Positions 9,060-16,571 of a stretch of DNA of 41,708 nucleotides are shown in pieces. The translations under genes and the position numbers were made by a program. The stretch spans positions 1 through 41,708 of the forward strand of contig JAGRPB010000024.1 of assembly GCA_020439945.1 (NCBI GenBank). Reading direction: 5' to 3'. Positions within the stretch are counted from its first letter, which is position 1. Every line of letters begins with the position of its first letter. The notes below the pieces were generated by a model that was not told where the DNA came from, did no database searches, and saw only the letters and a list, made by a program, of their open reading frames with translations. Origin of the DNA: Verrucomicrobiia bacterium. Its GTDB lineage: Bacteria > Verrucomicrobiota > Verrucomicrobiia > Verrucomicrobiales > DEV007.

Positions 9060-10244
9060 ATGAAAATCTCCCTTCTCGTCCCTGCGATCGCCGCGTCTCT
9101 TGGCGCGCCCGCGATGCTCCACGCCCAGACTCCGCCGCCCGCCGCCGAACCGGCCTGGGAAAAACACGTCGTCTTCGAGGGCTTCCCCTGTGCCACCGCC
9201 AACGCCGCCGATTACACCGGCGACGGCAAAGTCGACATCGTCGCCAGCACCGGCGGAAAAGTGCGCCTCTTCGCCGCGCCCGACTGGACCGAGCAGGTGC
9301 TTTATGTTTTTCCCAAGCTCGGTGGCCAGTGCATCCACAGCGAAGTCTTCGACGTCGATGGCGATGGCGATCCCGACTACCTCGGAGGCAATTCCAAGGG
9401 CCCCGTCTTCTGGCTCGAGAATCCCGGCGGCGGCAAACCCGGTTCCGAGCCCGGCGGCCAGTGGGTGTACCGTGTCGTCGAGCCCGACATCAACGGTTTT
9501 CACTGCCTGCTCAAGGCCGACATCAACCGCGACGGCAAACTCGATCTGCTCATCAACAACTTCGAACCCACCGGCCCGCTCGCCGATTCCATGATCTGGT
9601 GCGAGATCCCCGCCGACCCTCACAACGCCGAGCGCTGGACGCGCCATTTCTTTGCCAAGGGCGATGCCCGCGGCGGCAGTCACTACATGGGCTTCGGCGA
9701 TATCGACGGCGATGGCTGGGGCGAAATCGCCGTCGGTGCCAAAGGCGAGCCTTTCGAGGATGGCAACTGGTTCGCCTACTGGACCAATCCGGGCAGCGCC
9801 GAGACCGTCACCGAGCCCTGGGAAAAGACCGTCCTCGCCGTCGAACAGACCGCCGCCACCAACATTCTGCCCGCCGATCTGAACGGCGACGGCAAAGTCG
9901 ACTACCTCGCCTCGCGCGGTCATGGCTTTGGCCTGCTCTGGATGGAGGCACCCGACTGGACCCGGCACGAGATCGATCCCGAGCCCGAGGGACCGCACTG
10001 TCTCACCGTCGCCGACCTCGATCTCGATGGCGATCTCGACGCCGCCACCGTCGCCAAGGATTCTCGCTGGGCGATCTGGTATGAAAACGACGGCAAGGGC
10101 AACTTCAGCCGTCACCTCATCGACGGCGATCAGGCCGCCTACGACCTTCGTTCCCTCGACATGGATGCCGACGGCGACCTCGATCTCATCGTCGCCGGTC
10201 AGAACTCCAAAAACGTCGTCTGGTTCGAGAATCCCGTTCACTGA
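9060..10244 (+). CDS. Secreted FG-GAP/VCBS repeat protein
   Basis: This 394-residue protein has a clear signal peptide (MKISLLVPAIAASLGAPAMLHA, cleaved after AHA/LHA-type residues). The rest is a series of about seven repeats centred on calcium-loop-like motifs: DYTGDGKVDIV, DVDGDGDPDYLG, DINRDGKLDLL, DIDGDGWGEI, DLNGDGKVDYL, DLDLDGDLDAA and DMDADGDLDLIVAG. Seven such blades would form a beta-propeller like the integrin-alpha and VCBS/FG-GAP families. These proteins bind calcium and usually mediate contacts with carbohydrates or proteins; no catalytic domain is visible. I chose the ATG at 9060 because it starts the signal peptide; the frame is open upstream. It is a common family in Verrucomicrobia and Planctomycetes. 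Confidence 0.85.
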   Translation: MKISLLVPAIAASLGAPAMLHAQTPPPAAEPAWEKHVVFEGFPCATANAADYTGDGKVDIVASTGGKVRLFAAPDWTEQVLYVFPKLGGQCIHSEVFDVDGDGDPDYLGGNSKGPVFWLENPGGGKPGSEPGGQWVYRVVEPDINGFHCLLKADINRDGKLDLLINNFEPTGPLADSMIWCEIPADPHNAERWTRHFFAKGDARGGSHYMGFGDIDGDGWGEIAVGAKGEPFEDGNWFAYWTNPGSAETVTEPWEKTVLAVEQTAATNILPADLNGDGKVDYLASRGHGFGLLWMEAPDWTRHEIDPEPEGPHCLTVADLDLDGDLDAATVAKDSRWAIWYENDGKGNFSRHLIDGDQAAYDLRSLDMDADGDLDLIVAGQNSKNVVWFENPVH

Positions 10245-10277
10245 ACGGCGCTTCATTGCCGGGCGGAGGACGTGAAC

Positions 10278-10318
10278 TCAACCGCCTTGACGGGTTCGCG
10301 ACCTGACTTTGTTGGCTC
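10278..10318. repeat. REP-like repeat, family A (copy 2)
   Basis: TCAACCGCCTTGACGGGTT followed by CGCGACCTGACTTTGTTGG, a diverged relative of the element at 861-895. It lies between the convergent FG-GAP gene and the phospholipase-A2-like lipoprotein gene. Confidence 0.45.
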
Positions 10319-10326
10319 GGTTCAGC

Positions 10327-10908
10327 TCAGTTTCCGTCACTTAACGGTTCGACCGGTTTCGGAAATTTTTCTGCCGGGTCGGTCATGAATTTCCGAATCG
10401 AATCGGGGTTGGGAAACGCCGTCGGACGCTCGGGTCGTGGCCAACCGGACGTGACCGGCTTGCCGACAACCAGCGAACTGGGACTGCCGAAATAGATGAG
10501 GGTTTTTTCGCGGAAACGTCGGCCTTTCCGATCGAGCACCGTCGGATCGAGATCCCACACCGCATTCACCAGCGCCTGATCGGCGGTGACCATGGCGCCG
10601 TAGTGATTGGCCTCGTAGTAGACGATGTCGTGCTTGCGGAACAGGTCGTCGAGCGAATCGATCGGTTCACCGCCCTTGTTTCCGAAACCACCGTAGCGCC
10701 CGTAGAATACCTGGCCGCGCACGATGGGGATCGCTTTGAGGAGGTGCCGATAGACTTTCGAGGTCGGGAGAATGGGGATCTTCTCGTAGTTCTCGTAATC
10801 GACCGCGACCTTCGGCGGATCGACCGAGGCGCAGCTGGAAAAACCCATCGCCACTGCCATCGCGCCCAGGAAAGGCAGCGAACGGATCAGCAGGGTTTCT
10901 CCAAGCAT
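10327..10908 (-). CDS. Lipoprotein with phospholipase A2-like core
   Basis: A 193-residue protein starting with a lipoprotein signal (LLIRSLPFLGAMAVAMGFSSC, lipidated Cys26), so it is probably anchored in the outer membrane or periplasm. Residues 69-98 match the secreted phospholipase A2 core. YGRYGGFGN (69-77) corresponds to the calcium loop YGxYCGxGG. GGEPIDSLDDL precedes the catalytic pair His93-Asp94 in RKHDIVYY. This order (calcium loop, P-x-D-x-L-D, helix with HD and a tyrosine) also occurs in bacterial and viral PLA2 domains. The cysteines that normally stabilise the fold (before His and after Asp) are absent. A second helix with a YEANHYGAMVTADQALV-like pattern follows. Activity is inferred, not shown. 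The ATG at 10908 has a promoter 7 nt upstream. Confidence 0.6.
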   Translation of the reverse strand: MLGETLLIRSLPFLGAMAVAMGFSSCASVDPPKVAVDYENYEKIPILPTSKVYRHLLKAIPIVRGQVFYGRYGGFGNKGGEPIDSLDDLFRKHDIVYYEANHYGAMVTADQALVNAVWDLDPTVLDRKGRRFREKTLIYFGSPSSLVVGKPVTSGWPRPERPTAFPNPDSIRKFMTDPAEKFPKPVEPLSDGN

Positions 10909-10915
10909 GGGCGTC

Positions 10916-10944
10916 AGACTCGGTGCGACCGTCTCCGGGGTCAA
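10916..10944 (-). promoter_or_regulatory. Possible leaderless promoter of the PLA2-like lipoprotein gene
   Basis: On the minus strand: TTGACC (10944-10939), a 17-bp spacer and GAGTCT (10921-10916), 7 nt before the ATG. The -35 is strong and the -10 is weak. The geometry is identical to that before the second sulfatase gene. Confidence 0.35.
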
Positions 10945-11022
10945 GAGAACGAGTCGGTCGGCACAAACGGCCAATGAGACGCAGCCCGATCGAATTACCA
11001 ACGTCGACAGGTCACGAAATCG

Positions 11023-12303
11023 TCACTCGGTCGTGTCGAAGGATCGCAACCAGGCATAGAGCGCGTCGCCGAGCTGACGATAGCCGACGGCGGAGGGATG
11101 CACGCCGTTCGAGGGTCGCTCGATCTCGATGTCGGAATGCGCGTTCACTTTCGCGGTCTGGGTGGGAAAGCCGTGAACAGGATCAACATTCAACCACGCG
11201 GGGACGAGGAACAGGTTTTCTGCTTCGCGATTTCCGAAGGTCTCCAGCATGCGCTCGACCACGCGATGCTGGTTTCGCCGATACTGCCAACGCGTTTGAC
11301 TGCTGCCGTAGTTCGCGCCGAAGGCATCCTGGCTCGCCGACGGCGGCATCGGCAGGATCGCGCCGATCCGGGTCGAGGCGTTGTGATCGTGAATCATTTT
11401 CACCAACGTTTCGTAATGCGCAAACATGGTATCGATCCGCTCCTCGATGGTTTCGTCCGTGGCGTTGAAGGTATCGTTGCAGCCGAGCAGGATCGTGACG
11501 AAATCCGGCGCCGCGCCTTCGTTGAACTCGTCACAGTAGCGCGCGAAATCGAGCCGGGGCGCGTCGTCGGATTCGTCCTGATAGAGAAACGGACTGCCGC
11601 ATTCCTTGTAGGGATCGCCGCGGGCGATGCCGTCATTGTATTTGGTGGCGAATCGCTCCGCCGTCCAACCGCCGTAGCCTTCGTGACGATTTCCCGAACC
11701 GTCGCCGCCATCCGGCTGCGCTTCGGCGCCGGGACCGCGCGTGCCGATGAGCTTCAAAGGCAGCGAGTCCTCGTCCGCCAGTTCGACGACCCGACCCGAG
11801 TAGGTCGAGGCATTGGTCAGGCTATCGCCGATGATGAGCAGGGTTAGCGGTTTCTCCGGTGGCGCGGTCACCTTTCGGTCGCGAACGCGAAGAACGGTTT
11901 CCGCTTTCGCGACGACGCGGTTTTCCGTGTCGCGCAATTCGATCGCGAACGGGAACTCGCCGAGGTCGTGTTTTTCCGGATCCGCCGAAGGCGTCCATGT
12001 CCAGCGTTCGCTCTGCTGCGCGCCTCGGGCACAGATGACATCGACCGCGTAGTTGGCCGGATTCAGCGCGAGGAAGGCGTTGTCGAAATAGACGTTCGTT
12101 TCCAACCCGGAGAGCGTATGGATCGTCGGTGGGAGGATAAGACGAAGAGGATTCGCGGGGACAGCCGGGATCGCCTGGGCGTCGTCCTTTTTGTCCAACA
12201 TGATCAGCGTGGAACCGCCCGATTTCTCTTCGTCGGCCCTGGCGCCAGAAATAGAGGCAACGAAAACTGCGAGGACCAAGGCGCAGCGCGCGAAAGGATT
12301 CAT
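11023..12303 (-). CDS. Secreted SGNH/GDSL-family hydrolase
   Basis: A 426-residue protein with a signal peptide (MNPFARCALVLAVFVASISGARA) and an N-terminal beta-rich region of about 140 residues ahead of the hydrolase domain. The SGNH blocks are all present: LLIIGDSLT with the nucleophile Ser161 (block I), a glycine in GYGGWTAERF (block II), LLGCNDTFN (block III, G-x-N-D) and NGVHPSAVGY (block V, catalytic His). Such enzymes are esterases, often deacetylating polysaccharides, which would suit an organism with sulfatases. The long N-terminal part is like carbohydrate esterases with an accessory domain. The track frame begins 16 residues earlier, but the signal peptide and a promoter 6 nt upstream favour the ATG at 12303. 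Confidence 0.85.
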   Translation of the reverse strand: MNPFARCALVLAVFVASISGARADEEKSGGSTLIMLDKKDDAQAIPAVPANPLRLILPPTIHTLSGLETNVYFDNAFLALNPANYAVDVICARGAQQSERWTWTPSADPEKHDLGEFPFAIELRDTENRVVAKAETVLRVRDRKVTAPPEKPLTLLIIGDSLTNASTYSGRVVELADEDSLPLKLIGTRGPGAEAQPDGGDGSGNRHEGYGGWTAERFATKYNDGIARGDPYKECGSPFLYQDESDDAPRLDFARYCDEFNEGAAPDFVTILLGCNDTFNATDETIEERIDTMFAHYETLVKMIHDHNASTRIGAILPMPPSASQDAFGANYGSSQTRWQYRRNQHRVVERMLETFGNREAENLFLVPAWLNVDPVHGFPTQTAKVNAHSDIEIERPSNGVHPSAVGYRQLGDALYAWLRSFDTTE

Positions 12304-12309
12304 CCGAAG

Positions 12310-12338
12310 AGAATGAACAAAGCCCGCGACTCTCGCAA
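12310..12338 (-). promoter_or_regulatory. Possible leaderless promoter of the SGNH hydrolase gene
   Basis: On the minus strand: TTGCGA (12338-12333), a 17-bp spacer and CATTCT (12315-12310), ending 6 nt before the ATG. Each hexamer alone is a modest match. Confidence 0.35.
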
Positions 12339-12412
12339 GAGCCGCGATCATTGACAGCGTCCGAGAAAATTACGCTCGCGATTTCTCCGCCGCCTTGGTT
12401 AATCTCGCGCCG

Positions 12413-13969
12413 ATGGGCGAACCAGGTTCCGAGACTCCCAACACCGAAGACTCGCCGCCGAAGAAGCGCTGGCGTCAGCGCGTTTGGTGGGTGCGGTATC
12501 TGACCTACCTCAGTACATTTCTTGCCCTGCTCATCGGCACCTACGCCTACTTCGACTTTCGCGGGAGGCTGCGGTGGAAGGCCTATTTGGAAGAGATCGA
12601 GGCTTCGGGGAGTTCACTGGATATCCGGAAGTTAGTACCACCGGCTCCTGAAGAAGGAAGTTTTTGGGAAGATTACGCAGTAACTAGAATTCTCGATAAA
12701 AAGACAGGGGGATTCGATGTATTTCCGAATCCCGATGAACTCGATGCCGATTTCGCTGGTTTAATCAATCCCGGCAAATGGAAGTATGGTAGTCGTAGAG
12801 AACTGTCCGATTCCTTTCCGAATTCTTCACTTACCAGTGAGCAAGCAGCTCGCCGCCTGCTCAAAGTGCTCTCATCCTCTGACGAGCAAATTGCCTTCGA
12901 AAAGGCGCTTGGAAAACCTGTTGGAGGTTTTCCGTGGCCTGAAAGTCATTTGGATCGAATTAAATCCACGCCTAGGCTTCCATCTCTTTCATCGATTCGT
13001 TGGTGGCAGATTCAGGCGCATTGCCATATCGAGTTGAAGCACGGCGAGGAAGCAATGGAGCCAATCTTGCTGTCGTTCGCTTTGAGTAGCCATCTCGACA
13101 GCAGCGGAAGTTTTATTCCGGTTATTCTTTCCCATTCAATTGTTGGGAGCACTTTCGAAGTCCTTTGGAATGGCCTTCAGAGAAGAATTTGGAAGGAACC
13201 TGAACTTGGCGTGTTGGCTGACACATTGGCAAATTGGCAGCAAGAGAAATCCAAGTTTGAGATGGTGGCGCAGAGAGAGCGCGCCTTAATGAATTCGCAC
13301 ATCGAGGTCTACTGTGCCGGATTCGCGTCGAGGCTGAGTACAATTCGGTCGGGCGTTTTTGAACCGATATGGAATCCGGATCTGCCTACAATCTATTCGC
13401 CCTTTTATGAATTGACCAGTGAATCAGTGACAGCGGTAAACGAAGGATTGTGGCTTATCATACCCACTTCCGTGATTCGAGCGAATCTGCGAGACAGAGA
13501 TCAGCTAAATCGAGATACCCTTCTCAATCCAAGTTTGCCCTTGAACGAACGGATCGAATTGGAAGCGCAACGGATTACAGAATGGGAGAACGGTCTCTTT
13601 TTGCCACCATCAAAGGCTCTCATTACCTATTCCTTCGGTGGGATTCTGAAAAAGGTGAGCGAAGTCGACCAATGGATCTTGATTATCCGAGCTGCGGTCG
13701 CGGCGGAACGGCATTTTTTGAAATACAGAGTGTATCCGCAAACCTGGGATGAAATGGTGCCAGAGTGGCTTCCCGAAGTTCCACGGGACGTATGGTCGGG
13801 AAGAGATCTGATCTACTCGATTGGTCCCGAGGGACGACCGGTTATATATTCTGTCGGCGAAAATGAAGTTGATGATGGAGGGACGCCGAAAGCACTGAAA
13901 AGTCAGGGGGACTTGGTCTGGCGCTATTTTCTACCGCAAGGATTCACGGTCGATGATTACGAGAATTAG
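12413..13969 (+). CDS. Hypothetical membrane-anchored protein, AT-richer than its neighbours
   Basis: A 518-residue protein with a charged N-terminal tail, one membrane helix (about residues 28-45, YLTYLSTFLALLIGTYAYF) and a long soluble part. After the helix comes W-K-A-Y-L-E-E-I-E-A-x-G-x-x-L-D followed by L-V-P-P-A-P-E-E, an opening I recognise from a family of uncharacterised Verrucomicrobia proteins (W..YL.ELEA.G..LD...L.PPP). The remainder is helical with no catalytic motif I can identify. The C-terminus has a WDEMVPEWLPEVPRDVWSG segment and a beta-rich end. From about 12600 on, the gene is visibly richer in A and T than the flanking genes, suggesting transfer or relaxed selection. I prefer the ATG at 12413 to a TTG at 12395; a TAATCT lies 7 nt before it. 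Confidence 0.65.
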   Translation: MGEPGSETPNTEDSPPKKRWRQRVWWVRYLTYLSTFLALLIGTYAYFDFRGRLRWKAYLEEIEASGSSLDIRKLVPPAPEEGSFWEDYAVTRILDKKTGGFDVFPNPDELDADFAGLINPGKWKYGSRRELSDSFPNSSLTSEQAARRLLKVLSSSDEQIAFEKALGKPVGGFPWPESHLDRIKSTPRLPSLSSIRWWQIQAHCHIELKHGEEAMEPILLSFALSSHLDSSGSFIPVILSHSIVGSTFEVLWNGLQRRIWKEPELGVLADTLANWQQEKSKFEMVAQRERALMNSHIEVYCAGFASRLSTIRSGVFEPIWNPDLPTIYSPFYELTSESVTAVNEGLWLIIPTSVIRANLRDRDQLNRDTLLNPSLPLNERIELEAQRITEWENGLFLPPSKALITYSFGGILKKVSEVDQWILIIRAAVAAERHFLKYRVYPQTWDEMVPEWLPEVPRDVWSGRDLIYSIGPEGRPVIYSVGENEVDDGGTPKALKSQGDLVWRYFLPQGFTVDDYEN

Positions 13970-13984
13970 CCTCTCTCTCTGGTT

Positions 13985-14896
13985 TCAATAATCCCGATCC
14001 AGCAGATAGTCCGCGATCTCGCGCAGACGTTCGCCGCGGGCGCCGAAGACCTGCAGCGCCTCGCGGGCGCGGGCGGTGAGCATGGCGGCTTCGGCGCGGG
14101 ATTTTTCTAGGCCGAACTGGGCTGGGTAGGTGGCCTTGCCGGCGGCCTGGTCTTTTCCGGCGCTTTTGCCGAGTTTTTCGGAGGTCTGGGTGACGTCAAG
14201 GATGTCGTCGATCACCTGAAAGGCCAAGCCGAGCGAGTGGCCGAAGACGGTCAGCGCCTCCAACTGCTTCGGCGTGGCGTTCGCTGCCATGCCGCCGAAA
14301 CGGATCGCGGTCGTCAGAAGGGCCGCGGTCTTGCTCTCGTGAATGTAGCGCAACTGAGCGGGCGTGATCTCCGCGCCTTGGCCTTCGCCTTCGAGGTCCA
14401 TGACCTGTCCGCCGATGAGTTTACGGCTGCCGCCGGTGTCGGAGAGTTCGCGGACGAAATCGGCCAATGGGTAACGCTTCGGCGCTTTGATGTCGGCGAC
14501 AATTTCAAAAGCCAGCGTCAGTAGCGCATCGCCCGCCAACACGGCGATGCCTTCGCCGTAGACTTTGTGGCAGGTCGGATTGCCGCGCCGAAAATCGTCG
14601 TCGTCCATGCACGGCAGATCGTCGTGAATGAGCGTGTAAGTATGCAGAATCTCCACCGCTGCGCCGAGGGCGAGCGCGTTGGTGAATCCGATATCGTCCT
14701 TCTTTTCCTCCGCGCCACAGGCCTCCGCCGCCGCAAGCCCGAGCACGGGGCGCAGCCGCTTTCCACCGGCGAAGACGGAATACCGCATCGCCTCGTGAAT
14801 GGTCGCGGGCCGGGTCTTGGCGCCGGGCAGTCGACGGCGCAACTCGGCATCGACGAGCTTCTGGCGCGACTTCAGATATTTGGACAGGATTAACAT
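13985..14896 (-). CDS. ispA: Farnesyl/geranylgeranyl diphosphate synthase
   Basis: A 303-residue trans-prenyl diphosphate synthase that condenses isopentenyl diphosphate with allylic diphosphates to supply quinone, carotenoid, hopanoid and undecaprenyl pathways. The first aspartate-rich motif, HDDLPCMDDDDFRRG (91-105), and the second, QVIDDILD (227-234), are intact. So are the substrate-binding GGKRLRP (44-50) and GGQVMDLEG (162-170). The DDLPCMDDDD form is typical of IspA-type enzymes making C15 or C20 chains. The chosen ATG at 14896 lies inside a repeat (14884-14980), so the first residues, MLILSK, are encoded by repeat sequence; the family-conserved part begins only after about residue 12. 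The frame stays open upstream to 15319 but that part is antisense to asd. Confidence 0.9.
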   Translation of the reverse strand: MLILSKYLKSRQKLVDAELRRRLPGAKTRPATIHEAMRYSVFAGGKRLRPVLGLAAAEACGAEEKKDDIGFTNALALGAAVEILHTYTLIHDDLPCMDDDDFRRGNPTCHKVYGEGIAVLAGDALLTLAFEIVADIKAPKRYPLADFVRELSDTGGSRKLIGGQVMDLEGEGQGAEITPAQLRYIHESKTAALLTTAIRFGGMAANATPKQLEALTVFGHSLGLAFQVIDDILDVTQTSEKLGKSAGKDQAAGKATYPAQFGLEKSRAEAAMLTARAREALQVFGARGERLREIADYLLDRDY

Positions 14897-14980
14897 GATT
14901 GAGAGGATTTCTTTTTCCCACCGACTTGAACCGCTCTCCTGGAATAGGAAAAAAATCCAAATAATCCTGTAAATCCTGTC
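14884..14980. repeat. Paired inverted repeat, family E (ACAGGATT type)
   Basis: The left arm, ACAGGATTAACATGATTGAG (14884-14903), continues as GATTTCTTTTTCCC. It is answered by the right arm GGAATAGGAAAAAAATCC (14941-14958) continuing AATAATCCTGTAAATCCTGTC. Both arms carry short ATCCTGT-type units at about 9-bp spacing. The element fills the gap between ispA and asd and overlaps the first codons of ispA. Confidence 0.6.
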
Positions 14981-14987
14981 AGAAAAA

Positions 14988-16001
14988 TTAGAGCAGTTCC
15001 GCGATCTGCACCGCGTTGAGCGCGGCGCCCTTGCGGACCTGGTCGCCGACGACCCAGAAGGTGAGGCCTTTCTCGGCGAAGACGAGGTCCCGGCGAATGC
15101 GACCAACGAGACAGTCGTCGGCGTTGGTGACGTCGAGCGGCGTGGGATACTTTGCCGGGCTGGCGGTAATGTCATCGACCACCTGCACGCCGGGCGCGGA
15201 TTCGATCGCGAGACGGGCGGCTTCGACGGAGGGCTCGTTGTGAAACTCGGCCGTGATCGCCACCGCGTGGGAACGATAGACCGGAACGCGCACACAGGTG
15301 ACCGAAGCGACGAGTTCATCGGAGTGGAGAATCTTGCGACCCTCGTGATGCATCTTCATCTCTTCCTTGGTGTAGCCGTTTTCGAGAAAGACATCGACCT
15401 GGGGAATGACGTTCGAGGCGATTTGATGCGGGTAAACTTTGCGTTCCGGGAGCGGTTCGCCGAGCGCGAGCGCTTTGTTCTGCGCTTCGAGTTCGATGAT
15501 GCCCTGCGCGCCGCTGCCGGACACGGCCTGGTAACTGGAGGCGATGATCCTGGTCACGCCGCCGAAGGCCTGGTGCAGAGGATTCAGCCCCATCAGGGTG
15601 ATGATGGTGGTGCAGTTCGGATTGGCGATGATGCCGGCGTGCTTTTCCACGTCGCCGCCGTTCACTTCGGGCACGACCAGAGGCACTTCAGGTTCCATCC
15701 GGAAAGCCGACGAGTTATCGACGACGACGGCATTCGAGGCCACGGCGTGGGGACCGAATTCCTTCGAGATGCCGGAACCGGCGCTGAAGAGCGCGATGTC
15801 CACGTGCTTGAACGAATCGGCGGTCAGTTCCTGCACCGGGATCTCCTCGCCACGGAATGTCATCGTCTTCCCGGCCGAGCGTGCGGAGGCGAGAAGAGTC
15901 AGTTGGCCGACAGGGAAATCGCGTTGTTCGAGACACTTCAGCATCTCGACCCCAACGGCTCCGGTCGCGCCAGCGATGGCAACGTGTTTGAGTTCGCTCA
16001 T
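14988..16001 (-). CDS. asd: Aspartate-semialdehyde dehydrogenase
   Basis: A 337-residue NADP-dependent enzyme that reduces aspartyl phosphate to aspartate semialdehyde, the branch point for lysine, diaminopimelate, methionine and threonine. The nucleotide-binding loop GATGAVG is at residues 11-17. The catalytic cysteine is Cys130 in ANPNCTT, and the second-half signature SSYQAVSGSGAQGI follows at about 155-168. A histidine/arginine pair in CVRVPVYRSHA matches the substrate-binding part. The length is normal. No Shine-Dalgarno is seen. The gene stands in the same direction as ispA, but the two are separated by a repeat element and are probably not a functional operon. Confidence 0.96.
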   Translation of the reverse strand: MSELKHVAIAGATGAVGVEMLKCLEQRDFPVGQLTLLASARSAGKTMTFRGEEIPVQELTADSFKHVDIALFSAGSGISKEFGPHAVASNAVVVDNSSAFRMEPEVPLVVPEVNGGDVEKHAGIIANPNCTTIITLMGLNPLHQAFGGVTRIIASSYQAVSGSGAQGIIELEAQNKALALGEPLPERKVYPHQIASNVIPQVDVFLENGYTKEEMKMHHEGRKILHSDELVASVTCVRVPVYRSHAVAITAEFHNEPSVEAARLAIESAPGVQVVDDITASPAKYPTPLDVTNADDCLVGRIRRDLVFAEKGLTFWVVGDQVRKGAALNAVQIAELL

Positions 16002-16037
16002 GGAGAGGGCGGTGATTTCAGGTGAAAAAAGGGCGGG

Positions 16038-16065
16038 AAAATACGGGTTCCTGAACGCTTTGCAA
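16038..16065 (-). promoter_or_regulatory. Probable promoter of asd
   Basis: On the minus strand: TTGCAA (16065-16060), a 16-bp spacer and TATTTT (16043-16038). The -10 ends 36 nt before the ATG at 16001, giving a leader of about 30 nt. Confidence 0.45.
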
Positions 16066-16168
16066 CGGGGGATCAGGGCTGGCAGGGGACGCGAAAAATA
16101 TTTTAGAAACCTTAAATTATTCCAGAAATTCTATGGAAAGGCAGTATCCTTTCGTTCGTATCTGTATC

Positions 16169-16196
16169 TTGACGTCGAATGGCCGATGGCTATGAA
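16169..16196 (+). promoter_or_regulatory. Possible promoter of the small Cys-rich lipoprotein gene
   Basis: TTGACG (16169-16174), a 16-bp spacer and TATGAA (16191-16196). Transcription would start near 16203, about 70 nt before the ATG at 16272. The preceding 16100-16140 stretch is AT-rich and could hold an upstream activator element. Confidence 0.4.
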
Positions 16197-16271
16197 GCGT
16201 CAATCTGATCCACTCGATCCGGCAAATCCGCCGACCGAAATCCACTACCAACCGCACACCCTGCCAACACG

Positions 16272-16409
16272 ATGAAGAAACTGCTCCTCACCCTGTCCGC
16301 CCTCGCCATTGCCGCCGCGTTCTCTAGCTGTGCTTCCGCCAAGAAGGATTCCTGCTGCGCCGACGGAAAGGGCGCCTGCTGCACGCCCGAAGTGGTCTGC
16401 ACCAAGTAA
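16272..16409 (+). CDS. Small cysteine-rich lipoprotein (45 aa)
   Basis: This short gene encodes a lysine-start lipoprotein signal, MKKLLLTLSALAIAAAFSSC, with the lipidated Cys20 in the lipobox FSSC. A mature part of about 25 residues contains five further cysteines (28, 29, 36, 37 and 43) in a CC...CC...C arrangement. Vicinal cysteine pairs suggest metal binding or disulfides, but I cannot assign a function. The reading frame is credible because it has a textbook lipobox, a promoter-like sequence upstream and a strong terminator 35 bp downstream. Related mini-lipoproteins with CC pairs occur in Verrucomicrobia. A 29-codon frame from 16186 ends in an ATGA overlap with its start. Confidence 0.75.
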   Translation: MKKLLLTLSALAIAAAFSSCASAKKDSCCADGKGACCTPEVVCTK

Positions 16410-16443
16410 GAAGACGGACGACACGATCGTCCCTAATCTTTTC

Positions 16444-16489
16444 ACAGCCGCCCGGGCGAATCCGTTCGCCTTGGCGGCTGTTCTGTTTT
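16444..16489 (+). terminator. Rho-independent terminator after the small lipoprotein gene
   Basis: ACAGCCGCC (from 16444) pairs with GGCGGCTGT (to 16481), and an inner stem GGCGAA-tccg-TTCGCC stacks on it. A T-rich tail, TCTGTTTT, follows. This is one of the strongest terminators in the window. Confidence 0.85.
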
Positions 16490-16490
16490 C

Positions 16491-16567
16491 GGAGAGGCGA
16501 TTTTCAATCGCCTGCATTGACTGGCTCTCACTCCCGGGCTCTGCGGGCGATTGGAAATCGCCCCTCC
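16491..16567. repeat. Paired inverted repeat, family F (GGCGATT type)
   Basis: GGAGAGGCGATTTTCAATCG (16491-16510, continuing CC) is mirrored by GGCGATTGGAAATCGCCCCT (16546-16565, continuing CC). Each arm is itself a small hairpin (GGCGATT...AATCGCC). It lies just before the stop codon of trpS, next to the terminator of the small lipoprotein gene, in a convergent gap. Confidence 0.6.
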
Positions 16568-16571
16568 GACA

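Noticed and set aside
8979..10256. Extension of the TraB/GumN frame upstream of 8978
   Set aside because: The added residues are Gly/Val/Asp-rich mirror images of the FG-GAP gene on the opposite strand, and the signal peptide starts at 8978.
14897..15319. Extended N-terminus of the ispA frame
   Set aside because: Ser/Arg/Pro-rich sequence antisense to asd, outside the prenyl-synthase family's length.
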